64,000 bases of DNA from positions 360,684 through 424,683 of the forward strand of contig JAHIZO010000005.1 in NCBI GenBank assembly GCA_018814405.1, in the 5' to 3' direction. A model generated the notes under the pieces. It had not been told where the DNA came from and did not search any database. It saw only the letters and a program-made list of their open reading frames with translations. Both the position numbers and the translations under genes were made by a program. Positions 55,490 through 63,390 of this stretch are shown here, one piece after another. The stretch comes from Gammaproteobacteria bacterium. GTDB taxonomy: Bacteria > Pseudomonadota > Gammaproteobacteria > Burkholderiales > Gallionellaceae. Position 1 is the first letter of the stretch. Each line of letters starts with the position of its first letter.

Positions 55490-57859
55490 GTGTCTGCAAA
55501 GCAACTTGAAAGATCAGCCATGCACCTCATGGCTGATGTGAAACATTTTTGTAAGTATGCCTTTGTGGTCATGCTCGCAGGCTTGGCTCTCACTATGTTC
55601 TTCAGCTATGAAGCAAAGGTCGATACCGACAAGATCACGCTCGAACACTTTGACGCAGATGCCGATGAGATGCGCATGCACTTGCTGGAAACACTTTCCT
55701 CCCATGAACAAGTACTGCTTGGTGCTGCTGCACTCTTCGACTCCTCTTCCGAAGTAAGTCGCGATGAATGGCAGCGCTATGTCAATCGCATACAACTGAA
55801 TGATCACTTCAAAAGCGTGCAAGGCTTAGGCTACGCACATTGGATACCGCCCGGCCAACTCGCGTCGCACATCGCTTCGGTACGCCGCGAAGGGTTTCCC
55901 GATTACGATGTCTGGCCCAAGCAGAACAAAAACGCATATTCCTCCATCGTCTATCTGGAGCCGTTCACTGGACGTAACTTGCGCGCATTCGGCTACGACA
56001 TGTATTCAGAACCCACCCGTCGCGCTGCAATGGAACGTGCGCGCGACACGAATAGCGCAGCACTTTCCGGAAAAGTGAAGCTGGTACAAGAGACCACAGA
56101 GGATGTGCAGGCGGGCACGCTGATGTATCTTCCCCTCTATCGCAAAGGAATGCCATACGAAACCGAAGCCCAGCGTCGTGTCGCCCTCTATGGCTGGGTG
56201 TATAGCCCCTTTCGTATGAAAGACATGGTTGAGCATGCCCTGAGTGATACCAAGCCGGAAGACAGGCACTCGCATCTTCAGCTCAGCATCCATGATGGAA
56301 GGGAAATCAGTGCAGATACCGAGCTCTACTCCAACAACGTACAGAATAGTCAAGCAACAGAGCCCGTCACCATCGAGAAGCGACTCGAATTCGGCGGAAA
56401 AGAATGGACGCTGGTAACAAAGTTTTATGATCTTAAAGGGTCTGGCTTGGACTACAGCAAAGCCAAGACGATCTTCTTCAGCGGCACCCTGACCAGCATC
56501 CTGCTGTATTTCCTGATCACGGCACTCACACAGTCACGTGCCGCACTGAACAAAGCCGAGATAGCAGTCTCAGAATTGCGCAAGAGTGAAGAGAACCTGC
56601 GCGTGTTGGCCAAGAACGAATCCGTACTGATCTGGCTAGCCACCCCTGACAAAAAGTGCACTTATTTCAATCAGGTGTGGCTGGACTTCACAGGGCACAC
56701 AGTGGAACAAGAGTTGGGAGATGGATGGGTGGCGGGTGTCCACCCTGATGACCGTGAGAGTTGTCTGCACACTTACATCCTGGCCTTTGATGCTCGGCGC
56801 GAATTCACATTGGAATATCGTCTACTCCATCACAGCGGAGAATACCGATGGATCGTCGACCATGGTGTGCCAAGGTTCGATAACAAAGGCGTGTTCCTCG
56901 GCTATATCGGCAGTGGCGTCGACATCAATGACCGCAAGAAATCCGAAGCGCAACTGCAGCTATCCATGTTCGCCATGGACAAGGCTTTCGACGCCATCTA
57001 CTGGCTGGATAAAGATGGTTGTATCCGCTACGTCAACAATCAAGGATGCAAGACACTTGGCTATAGCCGGGAAGAACTGATGCAACTATGCATCCCTGAC
57101 CTTGACCCGGACTTCCCCGTCGCTCAATGGATGACTCACTGGGAAGCGCTCAAACATGACAAGTCACAGCTTTTCGAGACGCGTCACCGGCGCAAGGATG
57201 GCAGCATCATTCCGATCGAAGTCTCAGCCAATCATGTCAAACTGGGCGAGCTTGAATACAATATCGCCTTCTGTCGCGACATCAGCAAGCGCAAAGAGAT
57301 CGAACAGGAGATATATTCCCTTGCGTTCTTCGATCCGCTCACCCACCTCCCCAACCGACGCATGCTGAGTGACCGGCTATCCAAGTCACTTGCCAACAGC
57401 AAACGTAACGATGCATACGGCGCCCTGCTGTTCATCGATCTGGACAATTTCAAGCCTATCAACGACCAATGCGGGCACGAAGTCGGCGATCAGTTGCTGC
57501 TCGAAGTCGCACGGCGCCTTAACACTACTGTGCGCGAGATCGACACCGTAGCGCGCTACGGCGGGGACGAATTCGTGGTGGTCCTCGGCGACCTATCCAG
57601 CAGCCAGGACGAGATGAAGAAACAGGCTCACTTCGTCGCAGAAAAGATCGCCGCCACCTTGGCTGAGCCCTATCAACTGACGCGAGTCCGGAGTGTAGAG
57701 AAAGTTTCCGTCGTGCATGAATGCACCAGCAGCATCGGCATCACACTATTCGACGGCAAGACAGACAATCAATACGACATCATCAGCCGGGGAGACAGTG
57801 CCATGTATCAAGCCAAAGAAGCTGGGCGGAACCAGATACACATGTACACGCCCATGTGA
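55490..57859 (+). CDS. CHASE-PAS-PAS-GGDEF membrane diguanylate cyclase
   Basis: A 789-residue sensor enzyme. An N-terminal helix (AFVVMLAGLALTMFF) is followed by a periplasmic CHASE domain (VQGLGYAHWIPPGQLASHIA; DVQAGTLMYLPLYRKGMPY), a second helix near residue 330, two PAS domains with PAC motifs, and a GGDEF domain with ARYGGDEFVVVLGD near residue 691. The inhibitory RxxD site (REID) sits five residues before GGDEF, so product inhibition by cyclic-di-GMP is expected. The start is set at GTG 55490, not the upstream in-frame ATG at 55454, because AAAGGGGGGCTT lies directly before it and the ATG would fall inside the conserved leader. The periplasmic signal is unknown. Confidence 0.9.
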   Translation: MSAKQLERSAMHLMADVKHFCKYAFVVMLAGLALTMFFSYEAKVDTDKITLEHFDADADEMRMHLLETLSSHEQVLLGAAALFDSSSEVSRDEWQRYVNRIQLNDHFKSVQGLGYAHWIPPGQLASHIASVRREGFPDYDVWPKQNKNAYSSIVYLEPFTGRNLRAFGYDMYSEPTRRAAMERARDTNSAALSGKVKLVQETTEDVQAGTLMYLPLYRKGMPYETEAQRRVALYGWVYSPFRMKDMVEHALSDTKPEDRHSHLQLSIHDGREISADTELYSNNVQNSQATEPVTIEKRLEFGGKEWTLVTKFYDLKGSGLDYSKAKTIFFSGTLTSILLYFLITALTQSRAALNKAEIAVSELRKSEENLRVLAKNESVLIWLATPDKKCTYFNQVWLDFTGHTVEQELGDGWVAGVHPDDRESCLHTYILAFDARREFTLEYRLLHHSGEYRWIVDHGVPRFDNKGVFLGYIGSGVDINDRKKSEAQLQLSMFAMDKAFDAIYWLDKDGCIRYVNNQGCKTLGYSREELMQLCIPDLDPDFPVAQWMTHWEALKHDKSQLFETRHRRKDGSIIPIEVSANHVKLGELEYNIAFCRDISKRKEIEQEIYSLAFFDPLTHLPNRRMLSDRLSKSLANSKRNDAYGALLFIDLDNFKPINDQCGHEVGDQLLLEVARRLNTTVREIDTVARYGGDEFVVVLGDLSSSQDEMKKQAHFVAEKIAATLAEPYQLTRVRSVEKVSVVHECTSSIGITLFDGKTDNQYDIISRGDSAMYQAKEAGRNQIHMYTPM

Positions 57860-57886
57860 TCGCCAAGATCACCAGAACACCCGCCA

Positions 57887-57915
57887 TTGACAGCATCCGG
57901 ACTTCCCCCTACATT
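57887..57915 (+). promoter_or_regulatory. Promoter of the secreted protein gene at 58069
   Basis: Consensus TTGACA (57887-57892), 17 bases, TACATT (57910-57915). The predicted start near 57922 coincides with the GACTTGCAG block, exactly as in the upstream copy. Confidence 0.75.
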
Positions 57916-57922
57916 CACGCCC

Positions 57923-58068
57923 GACTTGCAGTTCGTCCAAAGTACATCGCACCGCATGCACGGTGTGGGGCCAAAGGCGGAATCCCCGGAACAGGAGGCT
58001 GGCGCAAGAAAAATTCCCGCTCTGAGCGGGATAGCCAGATCGAACCAGTTCGCAACAAAGGGGGCTTC
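57923..58068 (+). ncRNA. Candidate structured 5' leader, copy B
   Basis: About 146 bases from predicted start to ATG. It repeats the blocks of copy A: GACTTGCAG (57923-57931), CCGCATGCACGGTG (57952-57965, able to fold as ACCG/CGGT), ACAGGAGGCTGGCGCAAG (57991-58008), a hairpin TCCCGCT/AGCGGGA (58015-58031) enclosed by CTGGC/GCCAG, and AAAGGGGGCTTC (58057-58068) directly before the ATG. The hairpin sequence differs from copy A while a hairpin persists, which suggests structure is conserved rather than sequence. Confidence 0.6.
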
Positions 58069-58959
58069 ATGATTCACCGCATCGTGTTTTTTGCGCTATT
58101 CAGCTTCATACTTAACGCATTCGCATTGGACCAAACAGACAGCGGAAACTATGCCGTCGTCCATCGCGACGGCCACATCACCGACTTCACCTTCTTCGTC
58201 GCACATAGCGAAGGCCAGTGGAACGTCGAGCAACGCCAGCCGGACGGCACATGGGTCAGCGCCACCTGTTCCCGCAACTGCATGCTGAAAGAGTCCACAA
58301 CACGCGACCTCGCCCGTTTCTTTAGCGAAAACGAACTGAACGAGACACGCCCTTCCTGCGTACATAACAATGCTTTCGCATTCTGCCGCCAAGACGCCAT
58401 CTTCCGTCCCGGCGAAAAGGAATACACACTCGTTGCACTGATGATGACGCGCCCTATCCAGATTCAACTCAAAAAGCTCGATAGCGGATGGAAAGACACC
58501 CAAGGCCGTGCCCAACCTGACTCTGATTCCAGAAAAGCACTGAATGGTTTCGGCGGCTGGCTGCTCGTGACCTCAGACAATGATTGGCCAACAAAATGGC
58601 AGACGCAGCCGGATGCCATTCCGCACTTCAGCATGGCCGACACCATCACCAAGGGCCAACCTCTCTACGCTCTCACCTTCTTCAGCAACCCCAAACTCAA
58701 TGATCATGGCGATGCCGATATCAGTTGCGACATTGAACTGCGCAAGCCTGACGGCAGCGCATCATTCCAGCAGACCGATACCACCTGCTTCAAAGGCACG
58801 CTCCAAGGCCAACCGAACTATCTCTACCTCTCTGCACCAACCATCAAATTCATAGGCGAGCAGAACGACCCGAACGGCGTGTGGCAAGTCAACATCACGC
58901 TAAAGGACAACATCGGACACACCAACCTTCCACTCAAGACATCGTTTATCCTACAGTGA
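58069..58959 (+). CDS. Secreted protein of unknown function
   Basis: A 296-residue exported protein with a signal peptide (MIHRIVFFALFSFILNAFA) and no membrane helix afterwards. The mature part has paired cysteines (ATCSRNCMLKES; PSCVHNNAFAFCRQDA; ISCDIELRKPDG) and ends in beta-rich sequence (GVWQVNITLKDNIGHTNLPL). I do not recognise the family; the C-terminus could be an immunoglobulin-like domain. The start follows the AAAGGGGGCTTC element of leader B. It shares that leader only with the CHASE-GGDEF gene upstream, suggesting response to the same internal signal. Confidence 0.75.
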   Translation: MIHRIVFFALFSFILNAFALDQTDSGNYAVVHRDGHITDFTFFVAHSEGQWNVEQRQPDGTWVSATCSRNCMLKESTTRDLARFFSENELNETRPSCVHNNAFAFCRQDAIFRPGEKEYTLVALMMTRPIQIQLKKLDSGWKDTQGRAQPDSDSRKALNGFGGWLLVTSDNDWPTKWQTQPDAIPHFSMADTITKGQPLYALTFFSNPKLNDHGDADISCDIELRKPDGSASFQQTDTTCFKGTLQGQPNYLYLSAPTIKFIGEQNDPNGVWQVNITLKDNIGHTNLPLKTSFILQ

Positions 58960-58979
58960 CCCACTGAAGGAACACTCGC

Positions 58980-59246
58980 ATGGAAATGAAGAAGATCACC
59001 TCCGGCAAGCTGCGCGCCATCGGCTACGATGCACGGGCGCGCATCCTGCAAGTTCAACTCGACAACGGCGATGCATTGCAATATCTTGGTGTCGGAGAAG
59101 ATTTGTGGCGCAGGCTCAGCAGTTCGGGAGCAGCTTGGAGCTTCTTCCGTGACAATATCGAAGAAGAGTTCACAGTCAAAAAAGTATCGGCCTATGCGCC
59201 GACGGGCAAGAACCCGCTGGATGAACTGTTCGGCCCGGGCCAATAA
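58980..59246 (+). CDS. KTSC domain protein
   Basis: An 88-residue protein with the KTSC-type pattern: KKITSGKLRAIGYDARARIL, then LQVQLDNGDALQYLGVGEDL and FFRDNIEEEFTVKKV. The family is small, of unknown role, sometimes linked with lysyl-tRNA synthetase or RNA-binding proteins. AAGGAACACTCGC precedes the ATG and it follows the secreted protein gene by 20 bases, so it may share its transcript. Confidence 0.85.
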   Translation: MEMKKITSGKLRAIGYDARARILQVQLDNGDALQYLGVGEDLWRRLSSSGAAWSFFRDNIEEEFTVKKVSAYAPTGKNPLDELFGPGQ

Positions 59247-59295
59247 ACACAGAACGCATCGTGACCGACCCTTTCAATGAAATAAGGAGGAAACC

Positions 59296-59454
59296 ATGAG
59301 CCAGTCCGACCAAGATTCCATCATCATCAGCGAAGAAGGCGAACACGACGGCAAGACAGTCATCCTGCAACGCTGCCCCAAGCACGACCTAGTATTCCTG
59401 CCGAGCGAAGGTTGCCCGGAGTGTGCCAAGGAAAAAGCCGCCGCAGACGCGTAA
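59296..59454 (+). CDS. Small zinc-ribbon-like protein, unknown
   Basis: Fifty-two residues read from the ATG at 59296: MSQSDQDSIIISEEGEHDGK, then a CPKH...CPEC arrangement (RCPKHDLVFLPSEGCPECAK) and a short Ala/Lys tail. The C-x2-H-x10-C-x2-C spacing suggests a zinc-binding knuckle. AATAAGGAGGAAACC is a near-perfect ribosome site, which is the main evidence that it is translated. It lies between the KTSC and rhodanese genes in the same direction. No family recognised. Confidence 0.65.
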   Translation: MSQSDQDSIIISEEGEHDGKTVILQRCPKHDLVFLPSEGCPECAKEKAAADA

Positions 59455-59477
59455 TCTCCCCACGTATCGAGCGAAGC

Positions 59478-60053
59478 ATGACCGAATTCAACATCACCGT
59501 GGGCCTGCCCACGGTTGCCGTGCTGCACCACGGCACTGCCATCACCATCCGGCGCGAACAAGACCCATCCGCCACCATCCGCGCCGAATACGCCCCCGTC
59601 GCCCGCGCCTGCCCGCCCTACTGCATCCAACCGATGCGCTTGGCTGAAGGCGTCGAGACATTCGGCGAGCTGGAAGTATTGGACTTGCTTAAGCGCATCA
59701 ACGATGGCGACAAGCAGATCATGGTGATCGACTCGCGTACCCCGGACTGGTACGAGAAAGTCACCATTCCCGGCGCGGTGAACATCCCCTACGCGCAGAA
59801 TATGGCCGGCCATGCGACCGACCTGCCCGCAGTGAAAAGAACGCTTGTGGAATTGTTCGGCGTGAAAGAGAACAACGGCAGCTACCATTTCGGCGACGCC
59901 CTCACCCTCGCCATCTTCTGCAACGGCCCCTGGTGCGGACAGACCCCCAACTACATCCGCACCCTGCTTGAGCTCGGCTACCCGGCTGATAGATTGAAGT
60001 GGTATCGCGGTGGCATGCAAGACTGGTGCTCGCTCGGGCTCACCACCGCCTGA
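59478..60053 (+). CDS. Rhodanese-domain protein
   Basis: A 191-residue protein whose last 130 residues form a rhodanese domain: MVIDSRTPDWYEKVTIPGAV, NIPYAQN, and the active loop AIFCNGPWCGQTPNYIRTLL with the catalytic cysteine near residue 145. An N-terminal 60-residue part (ATIRAEYAPVARACPPYC) carries two more cysteines. Sulfur transfer or a sulfur-relay role is expected, the acceptor unknown. The ATG at 59478 follows GAGCGAAGC. It is convergent with the methyltransferase gene. Confidence 0.88.
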   Translation: MTEFNITVGLPTVAVLHHGTAITIRREQDPSATIRAEYAPVARACPPYCIQPMRLAEGVETFGELEVLDLLKRINDGDKQIMVIDSRTPDWYEKVTIPGAVNIPYAQNMAGHATDLPAVKRTLVELFGVKENNGSYHFGDALTLAIFCNGPWCGQTPNYIRTLLELGYPADRLKWYRGGMQDWCSLGLTTA

Positions 60054-60062
60054 TCATTCGTC

Positions 60063-60719
60063 TTACTTCAAGGTCAGCAGAAAGATGTTCTCCTGCATGC
60101 GTGTCACACCCCGCGCCTTGAAACGCGGCTCCCGATCCAGAATATCCACCTGCTTCAACAGCTCGATCTTCGCATACTGCTTATATAGCGCGCGCACCTC
60201 TTCCACCGACACCGCGAACGGCGGACCCGGCATCTCCTCCTGCGGATAATCGAAAGTCACCAACAACACCTGCGTACCGGACGGCAATATCTCCGCCAGA
60301 TGCTGTGCATAACGTTCACGCATCTCCAGCGGCAAGGCCACCAACGATGCGCGGTCATACACCGCATTCACGCGTGCCATATCTTCTTTGCGCAGATCAA
60401 AGAAATCCCCGCACAGGATGCGCACGCCGTCAGCCTCGCAGCATTCGAACTTATCGGTGCGCGTATGCGTGGGTGACTGGCCTTGCTCGGTAAAGAAATC
60501 ACGCACCGCAATGGCACTCAGCTCCACTCCCAGAACCGTGTGCCCCAGCTCGCGCAGCCACACCATATCCAGACTCTTGCCGCATAATGGCACGAACACC
60601 TCGCCATCCTGCGCAGACTTCAGCGTCGGCCAAAATTGCTGCAGATATGGATTGATATCATTCTGATGGAAACCGATCTCCGCACGCTCCCACCGCTCCA
60701 GCCAAAATTCTTTTTTCAT
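60063..60719 (-). CDS. Thiopurine S-methyltransferase (TPMT) family protein
   Basis: A 218-residue SAM-dependent methyltransferase with the TPMT layout: FWLERWERAEIGFHQNDINP at the N-terminus, VFVPLCGKSLDMVWLRELGH (the SAM-binding region), VNAVYDRASLVALPLEMRER and QVLLVTFDYPQEEMPGPPFA. Bacterial members methylate thiopurines and often tellurite or selenite. The ATG at 60719 has GAGGCGTGAAC before it. It appears to be transcribed alone. Confidence 0.93.
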   Translation of the reverse strand: MKKEFWLERWERAEIGFHQNDINPYLQQFWPTLKSAQDGEVFVPLCGKSLDMVWLRELGHTVLGVELSAIAVRDFFTEQGQSPTHTRTDKFECCEADGVRILCGDFFDLRKEDMARVNAVYDRASLVALPLEMRERYAQHLAEILPSGTQVLLVTFDYPQEEMPGPPFAVSVEEVRALYKQYAKIELLKQVDILDREPRFKARGVTRMQENIFLLTLK

Positions 60720-60802
60720 GTTCACGCCTCATCAAATAGATACCCACTGGCCATAACCGAAGTGTAGCAACACTGCTGATATTCAAAACCATGCTCATTT
60801 CA

Positions 60803-60831
60803 TTGACAGTCACAACTGCCGCGCCTACAGT
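60803..60831 (+). promoter_or_regulatory. Promoter of the PAS membrane protein gene
   Basis: Consensus TTGACA (60803-60808), 17 bases, TACAGT (60826-60831), the same architecture as the promoters at 55313 and 57887, including the CA before TTGACA. The predicted leader of about 113 bases does not share their conserved blocks. It contains AAGGGAAAAAC and CGCAAACTAGGCC, which only loosely recall a GEMM-type core. Confidence 0.65.
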
Positions 60832-60950
60832 TCAAGCATCGATGCGCACAACGCACATCACAAGCACGGTCTGTTAAATAAGGGAAAAACACTCGATCGC
60901 AAACTAGGCCGGTGAAATCTGCGTTGCAGTCAAACAATAGCGAGGCCATC

Positions 60951-61559
60951 ATGTCCGATCTTTCATCTGCACAACGAACCAAACCAAAGAAAGACACCAT
61001 CCAGTCGGTTAAAAGGCTGCTGCTCATTCTGATCGGAGCGGTATTCGTCAGCGAAGCGCTCGTGATGGAAGTGATGCGCCTGCTCCCCTCTATGAGCCGA
61101 GTCGGCAACACATTGTTGGATGCCACCTTGCTATCTCTGCTGCTCTTCCCCTTCTTCTACCTGCTGATCTTCAGGCCCCTGATCAGACGCATCGCTGAAT
61201 CCAAACTGATCGAGGACGATCTGCGCATCGCCGCTGTCGCTTTTGAGATCAAAGACCCCTGCGTCATCACCGACGCCGATGCAAACATCATCCGCGCCAA
61301 CCAAAAGTTCCTGGCCAAGAGCGGTTACAGCATGGAAGAGATCGTCGGAAAGAATCCGCGCATCTTCAAATCCGGCCTGCATGACCAACAGTTCTATGAA
61401 CAAATGTGGAGGCGAATAGAGGAAAGAGGTTCCTGGTGCAACGAGATTCGTATCAAGAACAAAGACGGTCGCATCCTCCATCCCTTCTGGCTCACCATCA
61501 CCGCCATCAAGGACGAACAACAGAAAACCACGCACTACATCGGCATCTACAACTTCTGA
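60951..61559 (+). CDS. Membrane-anchored PAS protein lacking an output domain
   Basis: A 202-residue protein with two N-terminal helices (LLLILIGAVFVSEALVMEVM; TLLSLLLFPFFYLLIFRPLI) and a PAS/PAC domain (AVAFEIKDPCVITDADANII; YSMEEIVGKNPRIFKSGLHD; PFWLTITAIKDEQQKTTHYI). The frame stops at GIYNF, exactly where the PAC motif usually continues into ITERK and an output domain such as GGDEF or EAL. No continuation is seen in the next 140 bases in any frame. It may be a genuine short sensor or the front end of a truncated one. The ATG at 60951 has GCGAGGCCATC upstream. Confidence 0.8.
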   Translation: MSDLSSAQRTKPKKDTIQSVKRLLLILIGAVFVSEALVMEVMRLLPSMSRVGNTLLDATLLSLLLFPFFYLLIFRPLIRRIAESKLIEDDLRIAAVAFEIKDPCVITDADANIIRANQKFLAKSGYSMEEIVGKNPRIFKSGLHDQQFYEQMWRRIEERGSWCNEIRIKNKDGRILHPFWLTITAIKDEQQKTTHYIGIYNF

Positions 61560-61698
61560 CAGCGGAAAAGAATAACCTCCATGTATCTAGCATGGACATG
61601 CACAGATAGGGATAACAGCGATATTCAACATCAGCAACGGATGCCATACCTTTTCTGGCAGTCTTCCCCGCATTCAGGAATCCCCCCCCTGCCGCACA

Positions 61699-63315
61699 TC
61701 ACTGCACCGCCGTTTCCACCCTGTTTCGCCCCTTGTCTTTCGCTGCATAGAGCGCGCTGTCGGCACGGCCAAGCAAAGTGTCGAGTGATTCGCCTGATAC
61801 TGCCATCTGGGCCACGCCAAAACTGGCGGTGATCTTTCCAGCTTCCAGTCCGCCCAGCCCGCTTCCGCAAAGTTGCAGCCGCAGTTCTTCGCAAAGGCGT
61901 CGGGCTTCCTCACTATCGGTTTCGGGGAAGACCAACAGGAACTCTTCACCGCCGAAGCGGAAGGCCAAGTCTGAGGTACGCAGCCGGTTCATGATCAGTG
62001 CGGCGGCATCGACCAGCACGCGGTCTCCTACCAGATGCCCGTGGGTATCGTTGATCAGCTTGAAGTGATCGAGGTCCAGAATGGCAATGGCGATAGTTCG
62101 GTCATGCCTGGTCGCGCTGGCATATTCCTTCTGCAGGAATTCGTCGAGGTAGTGCCGGTTGTACAGCCCGGTCAGTTCGTCGTGCGCCGCCATATCCCGC
62201 AAGGTGGCGGTCTGCTTTGCGATCATCTTTTCCAGACTGAAAGTGGCGCGGCGCAGCGCGAAGAACAGCATGGTCTCGATCAGCAGGAATGCAATCACCG
62301 CATAGGTGACGTTAAAGGACAGGTCGCGCTGGAGTTGCTGAATGTCTTTCTCAACATCCATCCACGCCATGACGGTGCCGATCGGCGGGCGCTGCGGGTC
62401 CTGTTGCGCTAGGTAGTCACGCAAAGGGAAAGCAGTGAATGCCAGATGGCGCTCGCCGAGCTTGAGCCAGAGTGTACCTTTCTGTTCAACCAGTCGCGCG
62501 ATCTGCGCATTGGCGAGTAGTTCGCGCACCTCGGGATGCAGGGTGGCTTCGACGATGTTGCCGTTGAGCGCCGGGTTCTCTTGCTTCAATCTTTCCAGAC
62601 GGTCCGGGAAATAAGTGTCGCTCAGGTGCGACATCGAGAGCAGCACGGCGAACTTGGCCTGACTCGGTTTTTCCAGCAGTTCGAGCAGGGTGCGGAACGA
62701 GGTGCCCGCTTCCAGCACGCCGATGAATCGCGAATCGCCGGCATGCTGACCGTTGAGGAACACCGGCGTGACACCGCGGATGCCGCAGATGATGCGTCCG
62801 CACTCGAAGCCTTTGGTCGGGCGTTGGTCGCGCAAGGCATGGAAGATGGTGTGGCGCACACCATCCAGATCGTCGCCGAAGCGGTCGGTGGCATGCACAC
62901 GCAAGAACGAGGTGGCGTTGCTGCCAAACTGAAAATGCAACTGACGGGTGTCGTAGTGCTCGCGCAGTTCCTGCCAGGGGGTGTTGATAAGCTTGAGCAG
63001 ACGTTCACGGGCCAGTTTGGCGCGCGGGCCGCCTGCCCCCCCACCTTCATGTTCCGCCGCGAGCCGCCCCTGATGAAAGGCCAGTTGGACTTCGGGCATG
63101 GAGGCGACGAATGTGGCGGTCTGCTGCATGCTCAAGGCAGTGTTGCCCATCTCGACTTCGAACAAATTACGCAGATGGGTGGCACGTTGTTCCAAATGAC
63201 CCTGGAAACGCGCCTGTTCTGCCCGATAGTTGATCCAGACGAACAATGCATCGCTCACGATCAGGATCAGACTTAGCCAAAGAAAGACTTTGGCGCGTAC
63301 CGATAGATTCGACAT
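61699..63315 (-). CDS. Membrane diguanylate cyclase with periplasmic sensor domain
   Basis: A 538-residue protein: N-terminal helix (VFLWLSLILIVSDALFVWI), a large periplasmic double-Cache/DAHK-like sensor (RQLHFQFGSNATSFLRVHAT; IRGVTPVFLNGQHAGDSRFI), a second helix near residue 345 (VTYAVIAFLLIETMLFFALR), and a C-terminal GGDEF domain with HDELTGLYNRHYLDEFLQKE and AFRFGGEEFLLVFPE. The active site is GGEEF, a functional variant. The RxxD inhibitory site (RTSD) lies five residues upstream. It should make cyclic-di-GMP in answer to a periplasmic ligand. It follows purL on the same strand by 75 bases. Confidence 0.92.
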   Translation of the reverse strand: MSNLSVRAKVFLWLSLILIVSDALFVWINYRAEQARFQGHLEQRATHLRNLFEVEMGNTALSMQQTATFVASMPEVQLAFHQGRLAAEHEGGGAGGPRAKLARERLLKLINTPWQELREHYDTRQLHFQFGSNATSFLRVHATDRFGDDLDGVRHTIFHALRDQRPTKGFECGRIICGIRGVTPVFLNGQHAGDSRFIGVLEAGTSFRTLLELLEKPSQAKFAVLLSMSHLSDTYFPDRLERLKQENPALNGNIVEATLHPEVRELLANAQIARLVEQKGTLWLKLGERHLAFTAFPLRDYLAQQDPQRPPIGTVMAWMDVEKDIQQLQRDLSFNVTYAVIAFLLIETMLFFALRRATFSLEKMIAKQTATLRDMAAHDELTGLYNRHYLDEFLQKEYASATRHDRTIAIAILDLDHFKLINDTHGHLVGDRVLVDAAALIMNRLRTSDLAFRFGGEEFLLVFPETDSEEARRLCEELRLQLCGSGLGGLEAGKITASFGVAQMAVSGESLDTLLGRADSALYAAKDKGRNRVETAVQ

Positions 63316-63390
63316 CCTACTCTCCTCGTGCTGCTTGTCCGAGCATGTACGCCCGTTTATATTTTCGTTCTGAACTGCCTGCAGCTATTC

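Noticed and set aside
55349-58068. Leaders A and B as GEMM-I cyclic-di-GMP riboswitches, suggested by the GGDEF gene.
   Set aside because: The GEMM core elements (GGGCAAACC and GGGACGCAAAGCC around a GNAA-capped stem) are absent; the conserved blocks are different and in a different order.
57721-58068. An upstream in-frame extension of the secreted protein reaching back into the GGDEF gene.
   Set aside because: It would add 116 low-quality residues before a perfect signal peptide and cover the promoter and conserved leader.
61607-61623. TAGGGATAACAG resembling the start of the I-SceI recognition site.
   Set aside because: Only the first 12 of 18 bases match and no homing endonuclease gene or intron is present; it is chance.
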